Shown: positions 40,911 to 52,101, counted from the first letter of the stretch. The stretch is 64,000 nt of DNA from Deinococcus hopiensis KR-140 (GCF_900176165.1 NZ_FWWU01000009.1:2296501-2360500); one strand, 5' to 3'. The notes: a model not told the origin generated them from the sequence alone. A program made the numbers and translations.

Positions 40911-42605
40911 TCAGCCCGGCCCCACCTCGTACACCGCGCGCCAGGGCCGGTAGGTGGTTTCCACCCGGTCACCCCGCACCCCACTGGCGTCCTTGATGGT
41001 GCGGCTGATGTAGAGGGTGTAGCCGTCCTGCGCCCAGTCCACCTGCCGGGAGGTGCCGGGGCGCAGGCTGGCGTTGGTGAGGTACTGGGCGGGCGGGTGC
41101 GGGGTCCGGGACAGGATCACGGCCGGATTCACTGTGACCTGCCGCGCGGGCTTGATGCCCCAGACCTGCACCTCCAGCCGGCTGGCACCGTCGCGGTTGA
41201 CCGTTCGGATAAACAGCGGCGCGCCGGTGTCGTTTTTCATCTTGAGGTCGAGGCCGGGATCGTACACCGCCGCCTCGAAGCCGACCTGCGGTTCGTAGTA
41301 GCCGACGCGGTAGGAGTGCGGATTGCGCTCGACGACCGGCAGTCCGGCCTGATACAGGGCGCGGAAGGTGGTTGTGGACACCTGGCATACGCCGCCGCCC
41401 AGGCCGTCCACCGTGCGGCCCCCACTGATGATCAGGCCGCCGACGAAGCCGTTTTCCGGCGTGATGCCGCCCAGGGCCTGCAAGAAGCTGAAGTCCTCAC
41501 CAGCGGGCACGACCACGCCGCTGATCTTGGCCGCCGCGTTCGCCACGTTGCGGCGGCGCTCGGGGCTGCTGTGGTAGTAGGTGCTCACGCCCGTGGTGAT
41601 GAGCTGCAATCTGGAGGGGTCCGGCAAGTCGGCCTCGGTCAGGGTGGGCTGGCTGACCTTGGCGGCGAACACGACGTGCTGTGCGTCCGGCGTAAACACC
41701 GCCTTGCGGAACGCGGCGAGGGCCGCCTGCCGGTCCGCGACGTGTCCGGCGCGCCCCTCCACCTTGACCAGCCTGCCGCCCTGCTCGGCATAGCGGGCGT
41801 TCAGGGCAGGCTGGTCCACGGCGGCGGTCAGGCGGTCAAAGGTCGACCGCAAGGTCTTCTCGTCAGGCTCGATGCCCGTGCCGCGCACCCAGTACAGGTC
41901 TGCCACCTGCAGGGCCGTCAGGGCCACCGTGTGGGTGGTGCCCTCCAGCCGCACGGTCAGGGGACGCATCAAGCGGTTGCCGCGCTCGACGGGGGCGCGC
42001 AGCATCTCGGCGGTGCGGGCGGCCTTCCACTCGGTGACGTGCAGGTCAAGGGCTGTCAGTGAGGGCGCAGACGCGTAAGCGTTGGCGGCGGCGGCAGCGT
42101 TTGCGCGCCTTCCCGGCGAGTCGGGCACCACGGCGTACCGCTTGGTGGCCCGGTCGAACGTGACCGAAGCGTCCTTCGGCTCGGCCTGCAGGTCGTGCGC
42201 CAGCCCCTTGAGGGTGTCCAGGGCCACCGCCACGTCCACCCGCTCGATGGGGACCACGTCCTGCACCTCGGCCTGACCGAGCATTCCCTGCACCCGCTGC
42301 AGCACGTTGCGGTCCCCGCCTGCGCGCAGGGCCGCGTCCACGGTGGCCGCCAGGTCCGTCCGCCAGCCCAGCCGCGTGGCGCTCAGGGTCCAGCGCTGGT
42401 TCCCCGCCGTCACCGTGACCTGCCGGGGAGGGACGCGGACGTCCCGGGTGGCCGTCAGTGCCTCCTCGCGGGTCAGACCGCCCACGGACACGCCCGCGAT
42501 CCGCAACCCCGGCGCGAGTTTGCCCCCGTCCTGCGTAGCGACGCCAAGGGCGAGCGCGCCCCCCAGAAGCGTGATTGCCGTCAATCCCGTGACCCAGACC
42601 TTCAT
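40911..42605 (-). CDS. VanW-family envelope protein with peptidoglycan-binding-like domains
   Basis: This 564-residue protein has an N-terminal membrane anchor (residues 3-24). Two repeats with I-A-G-V-S-V-G-G-L-T-R-E-E-A-L follow, typical of the domain preceding VanW. The VanW domain (about 340-470) contains G-E-D-F-S-F-L-Q-A-L-G and the hallmark G-G-G-V-C-Q-V-S-T-T-T-F. A C-terminal beta domain like G5 ends it. VanW proteins are envelope-associated and some occur in vancomycin clusters, but no van genes are here. TACACT at 42614-42619 (minus) precedes the ATG by 8 nt. Confidence 0.85.
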   Translation of the reverse strand: MKVWVTGLTAITLLGGALALGVATQDGGKLAPGLRIAGVSVGGLTREEALTATRDVRVPPRQVTVTAGNQRWTLSATRLGWRTDLAATVDAALRAGGDRNVLQRVQGMLGQAEVQDVVPIERVDVAVALDTLKGLAHDLQAEPKDASVTFDRATKRYAVVPDSPGRRANAAAAANAYASAPSLTALDLHVTEWKAARTAEMLRAPVERGNRLMRPLTVRLEGTTHTVALTALQVADLYWVRGTGIEPDEKTLRSTFDRLTAAVDQPALNARYAEQGGRLVKVEGRAGHVADRQAALAAFRKAVFTPDAQHVVFAAKVSQPTLTEADLPDPSRLQLITTGVSTYYHSSPERRRNVANAAAKISGVVVPAGEDFSFLQALGGITPENGFVGGLIISGGRTVDGLGGGVCQVSTTTFRALYQAGLPVVERNPHSYRVGYYEPQVGFEAAVYDPGLDLKMKNDTGAPLFIRTVNRDGASRLEVQVWGIKPARQVTVNPAVILSRTPHPPAQYLTNASLRPGTSRQVDWAQDGYTLYISRTIKDASGVRGDRVETTYRPWRAVYEVGPG

Positions 42606-42731
42606 CACCGGGCAGTGTACGAAGCGGACCTGACCCAGGAGTGCGGGCGGGGCACAGTTGACGTCTTGCGCAGGGCGAAGGGTCCCAGATCAAACCCGTC
42701 TGGTGACCGGGCGCTTCCCCGGAGCAGCCCG

Positions 42732-43794
<1,063 letters not shown>

Positions 43795-43802
<8 letters not shown>

Positions 43803-44592
43803 CCTGGAACTCCGGGCGGCGCTTGGCGAGGAAGGCCGAGGTGCCCTCGCGGAAGTCCTTGGTGGCGACGAGCAGGCCGAAGAGGTCCGCCTCGACTTCC
43901 AGCCCGGCCTCCAGCGTGGTGTCCAGACCCCGGCGCACGGCTTCCTTCACGAGCGACAGGGCGATGGGTGCGTTTTTCACCATCTGCTCGGCCACCTCGC
44001 GCGCCTTGGTCAGCGCGTTGTCGGCCACGTAGTTGACGAGGCCCATGTCCAACGCTTCCCCGGCCGTGAGCTGCCGCCCGGTGAGCATCAGGTCCAGCGC
44101 CCGACCCGCCCCGATCAGGCGCGCGAGGCGCTGCGTGCCGCCAAAGCCCGGGAGGAGCCCCAGCGACACCTCCGGCAGGCCGAGCTTTGCTCCCGGCGCG
44201 GCCACCCGCACGTCGCAGGCGAGGGCGAGTTCCAGGCCGCCACCAAGGGCAAAGCCGTTGATGGCCGCGATCACCGGAATGGGCAGGTTGGCGATCTGGT
44301 GCATCACGTCCTGCCCGGCAAGCGAGAGTTCGCGCCCGGCGTACACGTCGCCGAGTTGCGAGAGCTCACCGATGTCCGCCCCCGCCACAAAGGCGCGGTC
44401 GCCGTCTCCAGTGAGGATCAGCGCGCCCACCTCGGGGTCTTCCATGACCAGTTCGACGGCCTGCGAGAGTTCGCTGAGGGTGTCGGCGTTCAGCGCATTC
44501 AGGGCCTTCGGGCGCGAGACGGTCAGCACCACCAGGGGGCCGTGCTGATCGAGCTGCAGATTGCGGAATTCGGTCTCGTCGAGCGTCGTCAT
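43795..44592 (-). CDS. Enoyl-CoA hydratase/isomerase
   Basis: This 265-residue crotonase-fold enzyme has both oxyanion-hole segments (F-V-A-G-A-D-I-G-E-L near residue 68; N-G-F-A-L-G-G-G-L-E-L-A near residue 113). Both catalytic glutamates are conserved in context (G-G-L-E-L-A and L-G-L-P-E-V-S-L-G). It hydrates trans-2-enoyl-CoA in fatty-acid breakdown. Three ATGs compete (44601, 44598, 44592); 44592 has AGGA 8 nt upstream and is chosen. Its stop overlaps the HD-domain gene. Confidence 0.92.
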
Positions 44593-44640
44593 GGGCATCA
44601 TCCTGCCACGGCGGGCGGGGGGCGCACCGTGGCGCGCGGC

Positions 44641-45366
44641 TTATGCCCGCGCTGCCCTGTGCAGCCGGACCACGGCTTCCAGCGCCACCCGGACCATCCG
44701 GTCCACCCCGTTGGCGAGAACCTCCTCCGGCACGAGTTGCGGGTCGCCGATGTCGTTGCTGCAGGTGGTGAGGCATCCGGCCCGCAGGCCGTGCTGCGCC
44801 GCGACGAGGAAAATTGCGCTCGCCTCCATCTCGAAGCCCAGCACGCCGCGCGAGGCCCACAGCCGGGCATGTTCGGGGGTGCTGGCGTAGAAGGCGTCTT
44901 CCGTCATCACGAGGCCGGCATGGTGGGCCACCCCCGCTGCGCGGGCCGCCTGCACCGACGCCTCCACCACCTCGAAGCTGGCGGCGGGAGCGTAGGGCGC
45001 GCCCCCCAGCAACTGCCGAGTAGTGCCGTCGTTGGGCACGGCGGCGGTGGCAATCACGAGGTCAGCGGGCCGAACACGGGGCGCCGCGCCACCGAGGGTT
45101 CCCACCCGGATCAGGGTCTTTGCCCCCAGACGCGCAAGTTCTTCCGCAACGATGGCCGCGCTCGGGCACCCCATGCCCGTCGTCTGCACGCTGACGGGCA
45201 CGCCCTGATACGTCCCAGTGAACCCCAGCAGCTGGCGGTGTTCGGCGTAGAGCGTGGCGTCTTCCAGGTACGTTTGCGCGATGTGACGGGCCCGGTGGGG
45301 GTCCCCAGGCAGCAGGACATACTCCGCCACGTCGCCGGCTTGGGCGCGGACATGAATCTGGCTCAT
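44641..45366 (-). CDS. deoD: Purine nucleoside phosphorylase, hexameric type
   Basis: This 241-residue protein belongs to the trimeric/hexameric PNP/uridine phosphorylase superfamily: Y-V-L-L-P-G-D-P-H-R-A (phosphate site), T-T-G-M-G-C-P-S-A-A-I, I-R-V-G-T-L-G-G and the late F-E-M-E-A-S-A-I-F. S-N-D near residue 207 matches the Asp that separates purine (DeoD) from uridine phosphorylases. It splits nucleosides to base plus ribose-1-phosphate, feeding xpt and hpt. TATACT (45374-45379, minus) ends 7 nt before the ATG. Confidence 0.9.
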   Translation of the reverse strand: MSQIHVRAQAGDVAEYVLLPGDPHRARHIAQTYLEDATLYAEHRQLLGFTGTYQGVPVSVQTTGMGCPSAAIVAEELARLGAKTLIRVGTLGGAAPRVRPADLVIATAAVPNDGTTRQLLGGAPYAPAASFEVVEASVQAARAAGVAHHAGLVMTEDAFYASTPEHARLWASRGVLGFEMEASAIFLVAAQHGLRAGCLTTCSNDIGDPQLVPEEVLANGVDRMVRVALEAVVRLHRAARA

Positions 45367-45729
45367 GGGGGCGAGTATACGGGCCGCTTCCCGGGCGGCG
45401 GCCTTCCCGAACGGGCGTTCTCATACTGCCAGCGCCTGAAGCTTTCCTCATGAAGTGAGAGCACAAAGGAAAGAATATCTTTCTCATACATTTGCCTCTT
45501 TTGTGCGTAAATAGCCTGACTTCTTTACTCATATAATACGCCACTTTCCTCACGATGAGCTTAGATAAGGGTCAATCCGGTCAGCTTGAGAAAAAACACG
45601 GGTGTCGGGAGAAGGTTCTGGAGTTACGATTCACAGCGTACTCACGGGCCCTGCCTACGGTGAGTCCGTGCACCGGGGCCACGCGCCGTACCCGTGCGAG
45701 CAACAGTTGTATTCGAAAAGGAGAATTAG
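45367..45729 (+). promoter_or_regulatory. AT-rich control region of the SLH gene with repeated TTTnCTCAT words
   Basis: This 363-bp gene-free region is far more AT-rich than its surroundings between 45440 and 45610. A consensus-like TATAAT lies at 45532-45537, about 190 nt before the SLH start. Similar 8-9-nt words (TTCTCAT or TTTnCTCAT/C) occur at 45418, 45443, 45480, 45524 and 45545. An imperfect inverted repeat with GCACAAA/TTTTGTGC ends spans 45461-45506. The long leader ends with a Shine-Dalgarno sequence (aaaggag). Confidence 0.5.
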
Positions 45730-46989
45730 ATGCACAAGTCCCTGATGATCGCCTCGACCCTGGCCCTTAGCCTCGGCGCTGCCAGCGCGCAGACCGATAC
45801 GAACACCACGACCACCCAGACGACGACCACCGCCACGCCCGCACAGACCGTGACCTTCACGGACGTGCCGGCCGGTCACTGGGCCAAAGACGCCGTGGAC
45901 TTGATCGTGCAGCGCGGTCTGATTCAGGGCTTTCCCGACGGCACCTTCCGCGGCAACGAGAACCTGACGCGCTACCAGGCCGCCCTGATCTTCTACCGCC
46001 TGCTGCAGAGCGGCGCGCTGAGCAGCGGCAGCCTCACCCAGGCGGACCTGACTACGATTACCAACGGCATGCAGGAAGTCAGCACCGAGCTGGCCGCCGT
46101 GAGCAGCCGCGTAACCGACCTGGAGCAGCTGACCGCCGACCAGCAGGCCCGCATCACGGCCCTGGAAGAACGCATCAGCACCCTGAGCGGCGGTGCCGCC
46201 AACGCGGACGTGGCGGCGCTGACTGCCCGCATCGACGCGCTGGAAGCGGCTGTGCGCAACATCCCGGCGGGTCCTGCCGGTGCAGCGGGCCCGGCGGGTC
46301 CTGCCGGCCCGGCGGGTCCTGCCGGTGCAGCGGGCGCGGCGGCCGACACGGCCGCGCTTGAGGCCCGTATCGCGGCCCTGGAGCAGCGCGCGACCACAAG
46401 CACCACCACGAGCACCACCGCCACCGTAACCACCACGCCCGACACGACCGCCACCACGACTCCCACCACCGTCGTGATCGGCGACACCGCCCCCGTCGCC
46501 AACGCCGACACCCGCGGCAACCTGTACGCTGGGGTCAGCGGCAGCGCGAGCAGCGGCAGCTGCATCGTCGGCACCCGTACGGTCAACTACTGCGTCGGCT
46601 TCGGCGGCATGGTCGGCAGCACCCAGGTTATCGGGCCCTTCGGTGCCCGCGTGGCCGCCGAGTACAAGCCCGGCCGCGGCGCGGTCTCGGCCGACGTGAA
46701 CGCCACCTACCAGCTGGGCACGGGCACCAACCTGCAGCCCTACGTGGGCGTGGGTCTGGGCATCACCAGCAGCCGTACCCGCACCACGGGCGCGACCAAC
46801 AACGTCACCGACACCTACGCCAACGCGCTCGTCGGGGCTGACTTCCAGCTCACGCCCTCCATTGCCGCCTTCGTCGAGGGCAGCGGCCGCTACTACCTGA
46901 GCAACAAGGGCGTCGGCGCGCTGAACACCGGCACCGAAACCCGCGGCTTCGTCCCCGCCGTCAAGGCCGGCCTGAAGTTCTACTTCTAA
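45730..46989 (+). CDS. SLH-domain outer-envelope protein with coiled coil, collagen-like segment and beta-barrel
   Basis: The 419-residue protein reads in order as follows. A signal peptide (1-20, A-A-S-A) and a Thr-rich linker come first. One SLH domain (about 40-92; F-T-D-V-P-A-G-H-W-A-K-D-A-V, G-F-P-D-G-T-F-R-G-N, L-T-R-Y-Q-A-A) follows. A coiled coil with repeating L-E-x-x-T-A-D-Q (105-175) leads to eight Gly-x-y triplets (about 180-204) and a second short coil. Next is a Thr-rich linker (225-255). The last ~155 residues look like an outer-membrane beta-barrel ending in K-F-Y-F. SLH binds cell-wall polymer, so the protein probably tethers outer layers to the wall. A strong terminator follows. 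Confidence 0.85.
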   Translation: MHKSLMIASTLALSLGAASAQTDTNTTTTQTTTTATPAQTVTFTDVPAGHWAKDAVDLIVQRGLIQGFPDGTFRGNENLTRYQAALIFYRLLQSGALSSGSLTQADLTTITNGMQEVSTELAAVSSRVTDLEQLTADQQARITALEERISTLSGGAANADVAALTARIDALEAAVRNIPAGPAGAAGPAGPAGPAGPAGAAGAAADTAALEARIAALEQRATTSTTTSTTATVTTTPDTTATTTPTTVVIGDTAPVANADTRGNLYAGVSGSASSGSCIVGTRTVNYCVGFGGMVGSTQVIGPFGARVAAEYKPGRGAVSADVNATYQLGTGTNLQPYVGVGLGITSSRTRTTGATNNVTDTYANALVGADFQLTPSIAAFVEGSGRYYLSNKGVGALNTGTETRGFVPAVKAGLKFYF

Positions 46990-47003
46990 GTCTCTCCCCG
47001 AGG

Positions 47004-47034
47004 CAGGCTCCCCATGTGGGGAGCCTGTTTTTTT
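47004..47034 (+). terminator. Rho-independent terminator after the SLH gene
   Basis: CAGGCTCCCC (47004-47013) pairs perfectly with GGGGAGCCTG (47018-47027) over a 4-nt loop. Seven T follow. Confidence 0.95.
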
Positions 47035-47127
47035 GATTTGTCCTTAGTTTTCGGGCGTGAGGCCCGGCGAACTTTCGATGCCTTTTGCCCCGTTCCCCGG
47101 CCGTGACACGCGCTAGACTGTTCGCCT

Positions 47128-47463
47128 ATGCGACTCGTGGGCTTCGTTCAGGTGTTGCTGCTGCTCGCCCTCGGCGCTTACCTGCTGCTCGTCGCGTTGG
47201 AAAACCCCGCGACCGTGCGCCTGCCCCTGCCGCTGGGACAGGGCGAACTGGTGGTGTCGGTGGGAAGCACGGTGGCGCTCTCGATGGCGCTCGGAGCGGC
47301 CTACGCCGCACTGCTGTTGCTGCCGCCGCTGTGGGTGGCCGGGCAGAGACGCCGGCGCGCCGTGCGCGAACGCCAGGCCCTCGAAGGCCGCCTGGCCGCT
47401 GCGCTGCAAGCCCGGCTGGGCACGCTTCCGTCCGCGCCGGAACAGGCCCTGGAGCCCCGGTGA
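47128..47463 (+). CDS. LapA/DUF1049-like membrane protein
   Basis: This 111-residue protein has two transmembrane helices (about 5-25 and 45-67) with the L-E-N-P-A-T-V-R-L family segment between them and a basic, coiled C-terminal tail. In enterobacteria LapA (YciS) works with LapB in lipopolysaccharide assembly control; in this lineage the role is unknown. TAGACT (47114-47119) ends 8 nt before the ATG. Its stop overlaps the recJ GTG by 4 nt, so recJ is translationally coupled to it. Confidence 0.75.
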   Translation: MRLVGFVQVLLLLALGAYLLLVALENPATVRLPLPLGQGELVVSVGSTVALSMALGAAYAALLLLPPLWVAGQRRRRAVRERQALEGRLAAALQARLGTLPSAPEQALEPR

Positions 47464-49595
47464 AGCGCGCCACGCCTTCCCTGCCCGAGTCCCGCTGGCT
47501 GCTCGCGCCGCCAGCCAGCCGTGCGGCCCTGCTGGACAGCATGCGCGCGTGGCACGTTTCGCCGCCGCTCGCGCAGGTGCTGCACGGGCGTGGCCTGACC
47601 CCAGCCCTGCTTGACCCGCCGCTGACGCTGACGCCCAACCCCGCCCTCCGGGAAGCGGCGCGGCGCATTGTGGGCGCGGTCCGCGCGAGAAAACGCATCC
47701 GCATCCACGGCGACTACGACGCCGACGGCGTGAGCGCCACCGCCACCCTGGTCCTGGGGCTGCGCGAACTGGGCGCGGAGATTCACGGCTTCATTCCCCA
47801 CCGCCTGAACGAGGGGTACGGCATTCATCCGGACCGGGTGGAAGAACACGCCTCCGCGTGTGACCTGCTGGTGACGGTGGACTGCGGCGTGACCAACCTG
47901 GAAGAGGTGCGGGACATTCTCGCGCGGGGCACCGAGGTGATTGTGACGGACCACCACGCGCCCGGCCCCAGCTTTCCGGACTGCCTGGTGGTTCACCCCC
48001 ACGAGACGGATGGCTACGATGCCGATCTGCACAACCTGACCGGCGCGGGCGTGGCCTACCACCTGCTGTGGGCGGTGCGCGAGGAACTGGGCCTCCCCGC
48101 TCCTCTGGAGCTGAGTGCCCTGGCGACGCTGGGCACGGTGGCAGACGTGGCCCCGCTGATCGGAGAGAACCGGGCCCTGGTGCGCGCGGGACTGGCGGCG
48201 CTGGGAACCTCCTCGCAACCCGGGATTCGCGCGCTGCTGAAGGCGAAGAAAGTCCGGCGGCCCACGGCGCGGGACGTGGCCTTTCTCCTCGCGCCGCTGA
48301 TCAATGCGGCGGGACGGATGGGCGACGCCGATCTGGCGTTGGAGCTGCTGACCACCACGAGCGATCACCAGGCCGAGGTGCTCGTCAAGCTGCTGGAAAC
48401 GTCGAACGTCAAGCGGCGCGAGTTGCAAGACCGCATGTACGCCGAGGCCCTGATCCTGGCGGATCCCGATGCGCCCGCCGTCGTGGTCACCAAGGACGAC
48501 TGGCACGCGGGCGTGATGGGCATCGTGGCGAGCAAGCTGGTCGAGGCGTTTCACAAGCCCACTTACGTCGTCGCGCAGGGCAAGGGTTCGGTGCGCAGCA
48601 CGCCGGGCATCAGCGCCGTGGAGGGCCTGCGGGTGGCCCAGGACCTGCTCAAGCGCTTCGGCGGTCACCCAGGAGCGGCAGGCTTCGCGCTGGACGAGGC
48701 CAACTTCCCCGCCTTGCGGGAACGCCTGAACGCCTATGTCGCCCGGTTTCCCCGGCCCGTGCCCGTCTGGCGGCTGGACGCGCCGCTGCCCACCCTGGGG
48801 GCCACGCCGGACCTCGTGCTGGAAGCGGCGGGCTTCGAGCCCTTCGGTACCGGACACGCGCCGCCGCTGTGGCACGTGCGCGAGCCCCTGGGCGGGACCC
48901 GCCTGGTGGGCAAGCGGGGCGACACGCTGCAGTTTCAGATTGGCAACCTGCGGGGGGTCAAGTACGGCGAGTCAAGCGCTGCACCCGGCGAGCGCGACCT
49001 CGCCGCCCACCTCGTGACCTCGGAGTGGGGCGGGCGGGAGCGGCTGGAACTGCACGGACAGGCACTGCGCACGCCGGGGCAGCTGGGCCTGGACACGCTC
49101 CACGGGGACGCGCCGCCCCTGCCCCGTCTGGACCCGCGAGAGGCGATGAACCACCTCAAGGCCGGGGCGAGCGCCTATGCCACCGGTCCTGTCGCCGCCT
49201 ACCTGCGCGATCAGGTGCCGGGCCTGACGCTGACGCAGGCCGGAGAGACGCACCCCGGCGGCGAACTGATCCTGTACGCCCTGCCCGCCGAGGCGGACCT
49301 GAAGCGCTGGCTGGGTGAAGGCCGGATGGCCTTTGCCTTCGGTCCCAAGACGCTGGCAGAGCTGGAGGGCAGTCTCTCGCGCCAGCACCTCTCGCCGCCG
49401 TCCACCAATCCGCTGGTGGACGCACGGGCGGGCATGGAGACGGCGGCCGACGCCTACCGCCGCTGGCAGTGGGCACACCTGTACCGCGTGCTGGACGATC
49501 CGGGCTGGAGTTCGGCCGTACGGCACCTGCTGGGGCTGGAGGATGGCGCGGCTTTGGTGGAGGAAGCGGCGGAGTTGGCGGCCGCGAACGACTGA
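47460..49595 (+). CDS. recJ: Single-strand-specific 5'-3' exonuclease RecJ
   Basis: This 711-residue DHH-family nuclease has motif I D-Y-D-A-D near residue 84, D-C-G near 142, D-H-H near 164 and the DHHA1 motif F-G-G-H-P-G-A-A-G-F near residue 400. RecJ degrades single-stranded DNA in recombinational and mismatch repair and is important in Deinococcus DNA repair. After the nuclease core and OB fold there is a C-terminal extension of about 230 residues, as in other Deinococcus RecJ proteins and unlike the shorter E. coli form. The GTG start overlaps lapA. Confidence 0.93.
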   Translation: MKRATPSLPESRWLLAPPASRAALLDSMRAWHVSPPLAQVLHGRGLTPALLDPPLTLTPNPALREAARRIVGAVRARKRIRIHGDYDADGVSATATLVLGLRELGAEIHGFIPHRLNEGYGIHPDRVEEHASACDLLVTVDCGVTNLEEVRDILARGTEVIVTDHHAPGPSFPDCLVVHPHETDGYDADLHNLTGAGVAYHLLWAVREELGLPAPLELSALATLGTVADVAPLIGENRALVRAGLAALGTSSQPGIRALLKAKKVRRPTARDVAFLLAPLINAAGRMGDADLALELLTTTSDHQAEVLVKLLETSNVKRRELQDRMYAEALILADPDAPAVVVTKDDWHAGVMGIVASKLVEAFHKPTYVVAQGKGSVRSTPGISAVEGLRVAQDLLKRFGGHPGAAGFALDEANFPALRERLNAYVARFPRPVPVWRLDAPLPTLGATPDLVLEAAGFEPFGTGHAPPLWHVREPLGGTRLVGKRGDTLQFQIGNLRGVKYGESSAAPGERDLAAHLVTSEWGGRERLELHGQALRTPGQLGLDTLHGDAPPLPRLDPREAMNHLKAGASAYATGPVAAYLRDQVPGLTLTQAGETHPGGELILYALPAEADLKRWLGEGRMAFAFGPKTLAELEGSLSRQHLSPPSTNPLVDARAGMETAADAYRRWQWAHLYRVLDDPGWSSAVRHLLGLEDGAALVEEAAELAAAND

Positions 49596-49600
49596 GGCGG

Positions 49601-49743
49601 CGAAGCCAGGGTTGAGGACGCGCTCCCCGCACGCCCCCTCAACCCTGGCTTCGCCAAGCCCTCTCCCCTCCGGGGAAGAGGGGGAAAGATTTCGGCCCTC
49701 TCCCCCGGAGAAACCCCGCCCTGCTGCGCTGCGCAGCAGGGCG
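49601..49743. other. Cluster of strong inverted repeats between convergent genes
   Basis: A perfect 16-bp inverted repeat (49601-49616 with 49638-49653) and a near-perfect palindrome with 13-bp arms (49717-49729 with 49731-49743) lie between recJ and the next convergent gene. A purine/pyrimidine-rich imperfect repeat lies between them. They may act as bidirectional terminators or be remnants of a palindromic repeat element. Confidence 0.6.
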
Positions 49744-49766
49744 GGGGCCACCCAAAACGCTCTGCT

Positions 49767-50789
<1,023 letters not shown>

Positions 50790-50883
50790 GCTCCCCGGTG
50801 TAGCACATCTCCCGCGCGCGCCCCCGAGGTTTCCCCGCCATTTGACCGATGCTGGAGGCGCGGCCGCGTGCGATCCTGCCTGG

Positions 50884-51864
50884 GTGACGTACCGCGAGTT
50901 CACCCCCGATTCCCGTTTGCAGGGCCTGGTGCGCCTGTACTGGGAGGTGGAGGAAAATCACGGTCCGGGCGAGGAGGAACACCGCTTTATGCCCGAGCGT
51001 TCGGTCCGGCTGACCTTCTACGCGGGCGAGTCGTGGCACGGCTCCCCGGTCACGGGTGAACTCGGGCCGATGCCCGCCGCCTCGCTGTTCGGCATGACCC
51101 TGGCGCCCCTGCGGGTGGTCTCGCGGGGCCACACCTGCGCGCTGGGCGTGGAGCTGTACCCGTGGGGCGCGCGGCAACTGTTTGGATGGGACATCGGCAC
51201 CGCCTCGCTGGACCTGCTGCCGGAATACGGGGGGGTGAGCCGAGAGGTCTGCGGGCTCCTCGACGTGCAGGACTGGGCGGGGGCGCGGGCGCGGCTGGAA
51301 GTCTGGCTGCTGGCCCTGCACGGGGAGCGCGCGCGCGAGGCGGGCGTGGGCGTGCAGGCGGCCACGCAGCTTTACCGCTCGCTGGGTACCCTCCGCATCG
51401 GTGGGCTGGCCGCTGAACTGGAGCTCAGCCCCCGGCAACTGGAGCGGGCCTTCCGCGAAGAGGTGGGCGTGACCGCCAAGACCCTCGCCCGCCTGATCCG
51501 CTTCGAGGAGGTTCACAACCGGCTGTGGCTGCGGCCCACCACACCTCTGGCCCCCCTCGCCTATGCGCTCGGCTTCTCGGATCAGGCCCACCTCACGCGT
51601 GAGTTCCGGGCGCTGTCGCACATGACGCCGCGGGCCTTTACCCACTTCGTTCGGCAGCACCTGTACGGCGAGCGGGCCGAGATCGAGTCGCGGCTGCAGC
51701 ACTCGGCACTGGATCACTGGGGCCCGGATCACTGGGGCCCGGATCACTCGGGCCTGGACCACTCGGGCCTGACGGGCCACGGCCTGGCAAATCCACGTGC
51801 GGGTGACCCACAGGTGGGGCCGGCGCAAGGGTTCAGATCGGCGGCGTCACCTCCCATGTTGTGA
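50884..51864 (+). CDS. AraC-family transcriptional regulator with repetitive C-terminal tail
   Basis: This 326-residue protein has an N-terminal domain resembling DUF6597 (Y-R-E-F-T-P-D-S-R-L, L-Y-W-E-V-E). The C-terminal AraC/XylS helix-turn-helix pair sits at about residues 170-260 (L-E-L-S-P-R-Q-L-E-R-A-F-R-E-E-V-G and A-Y-A-L-G-F-S-D-Q-A-H-L-T-R-E-F-R). A tail of about 65 residues follows that contains four D-H-x-G-(P/L) repeats. The effector and targets are unknown. It is divergent from the SIS-like gene. Start at GTG 50884, as the frame upstream overlaps the neighbour's promoter. Confidence 0.82.
   Translation: MTYREFTPDSRLQGLVRLYWEVEENHGPGEEEHRFMPERSVRLTFYAGESWHGSPVTGELGPMPAASLFGMTLAPLRVVSRGHTCALGVELYPWGARQLFGWDIGTASLDLLPEYGGVSREVCGLLDVQDWAGARARLEVWLLALHGERAREAGVGVQAATQLYRSLGTLRIGGLAAELELSPRQLERAFREEVGVTAKTLARLIRFEEVHNRLWLRPTTPLAPLAYALGFSDQAHLTREFRALSHMTPRAFTHFVRQHLYGERAEIESRLQHSALDHWGPDHWGPDHSGLDHSGLTGHGLANPRAGDPQVGPAQGFRSAASPPML
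51712..51771 (+). repeat. Four 15-bp tandem repeats in the AraC-family gene
   Basis: Four units of GATCACTGGGGCCCG type (51712, 51727, 51742, 51757) differ by one to three bases. Each encodes Asp-His-Trp/Ser-Gly-Pro/Leu. Confidence 0.9.
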
Positions 51865-52101
51865 GGGCGGTGCAGGCTTCTCAGGGCGCAACAGGCGTGT
51901 CAGGCTCCCGCGGAGACGAGAGAGCTTCCCGGCTGCAGGAAAAGCCTGGGAAGCAAAGTGGGGTCCTCTCCGTCTGTGTCGAGGGCAGGCTGCGCTTGCC
52001 ACCCCATCCTCTCCTGGGGAGCTCGACCAGTCCCGCACAAGGGGAAGGAGCGTACAACCACGCCCCACCACCCCATGTAAGACCCCACCTGGCCTGAGCG
52101 C
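51865..52101 (+). other. Intergenic stretch with a possible terminator
   Basis: A hairpin with arms GCTTCCC/GGGAAGC and inner GGCT/AGCC at about 51926-51956 lies 60 nt after the AraC gene. Nothing else is recognised. Confidence 0.4.
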
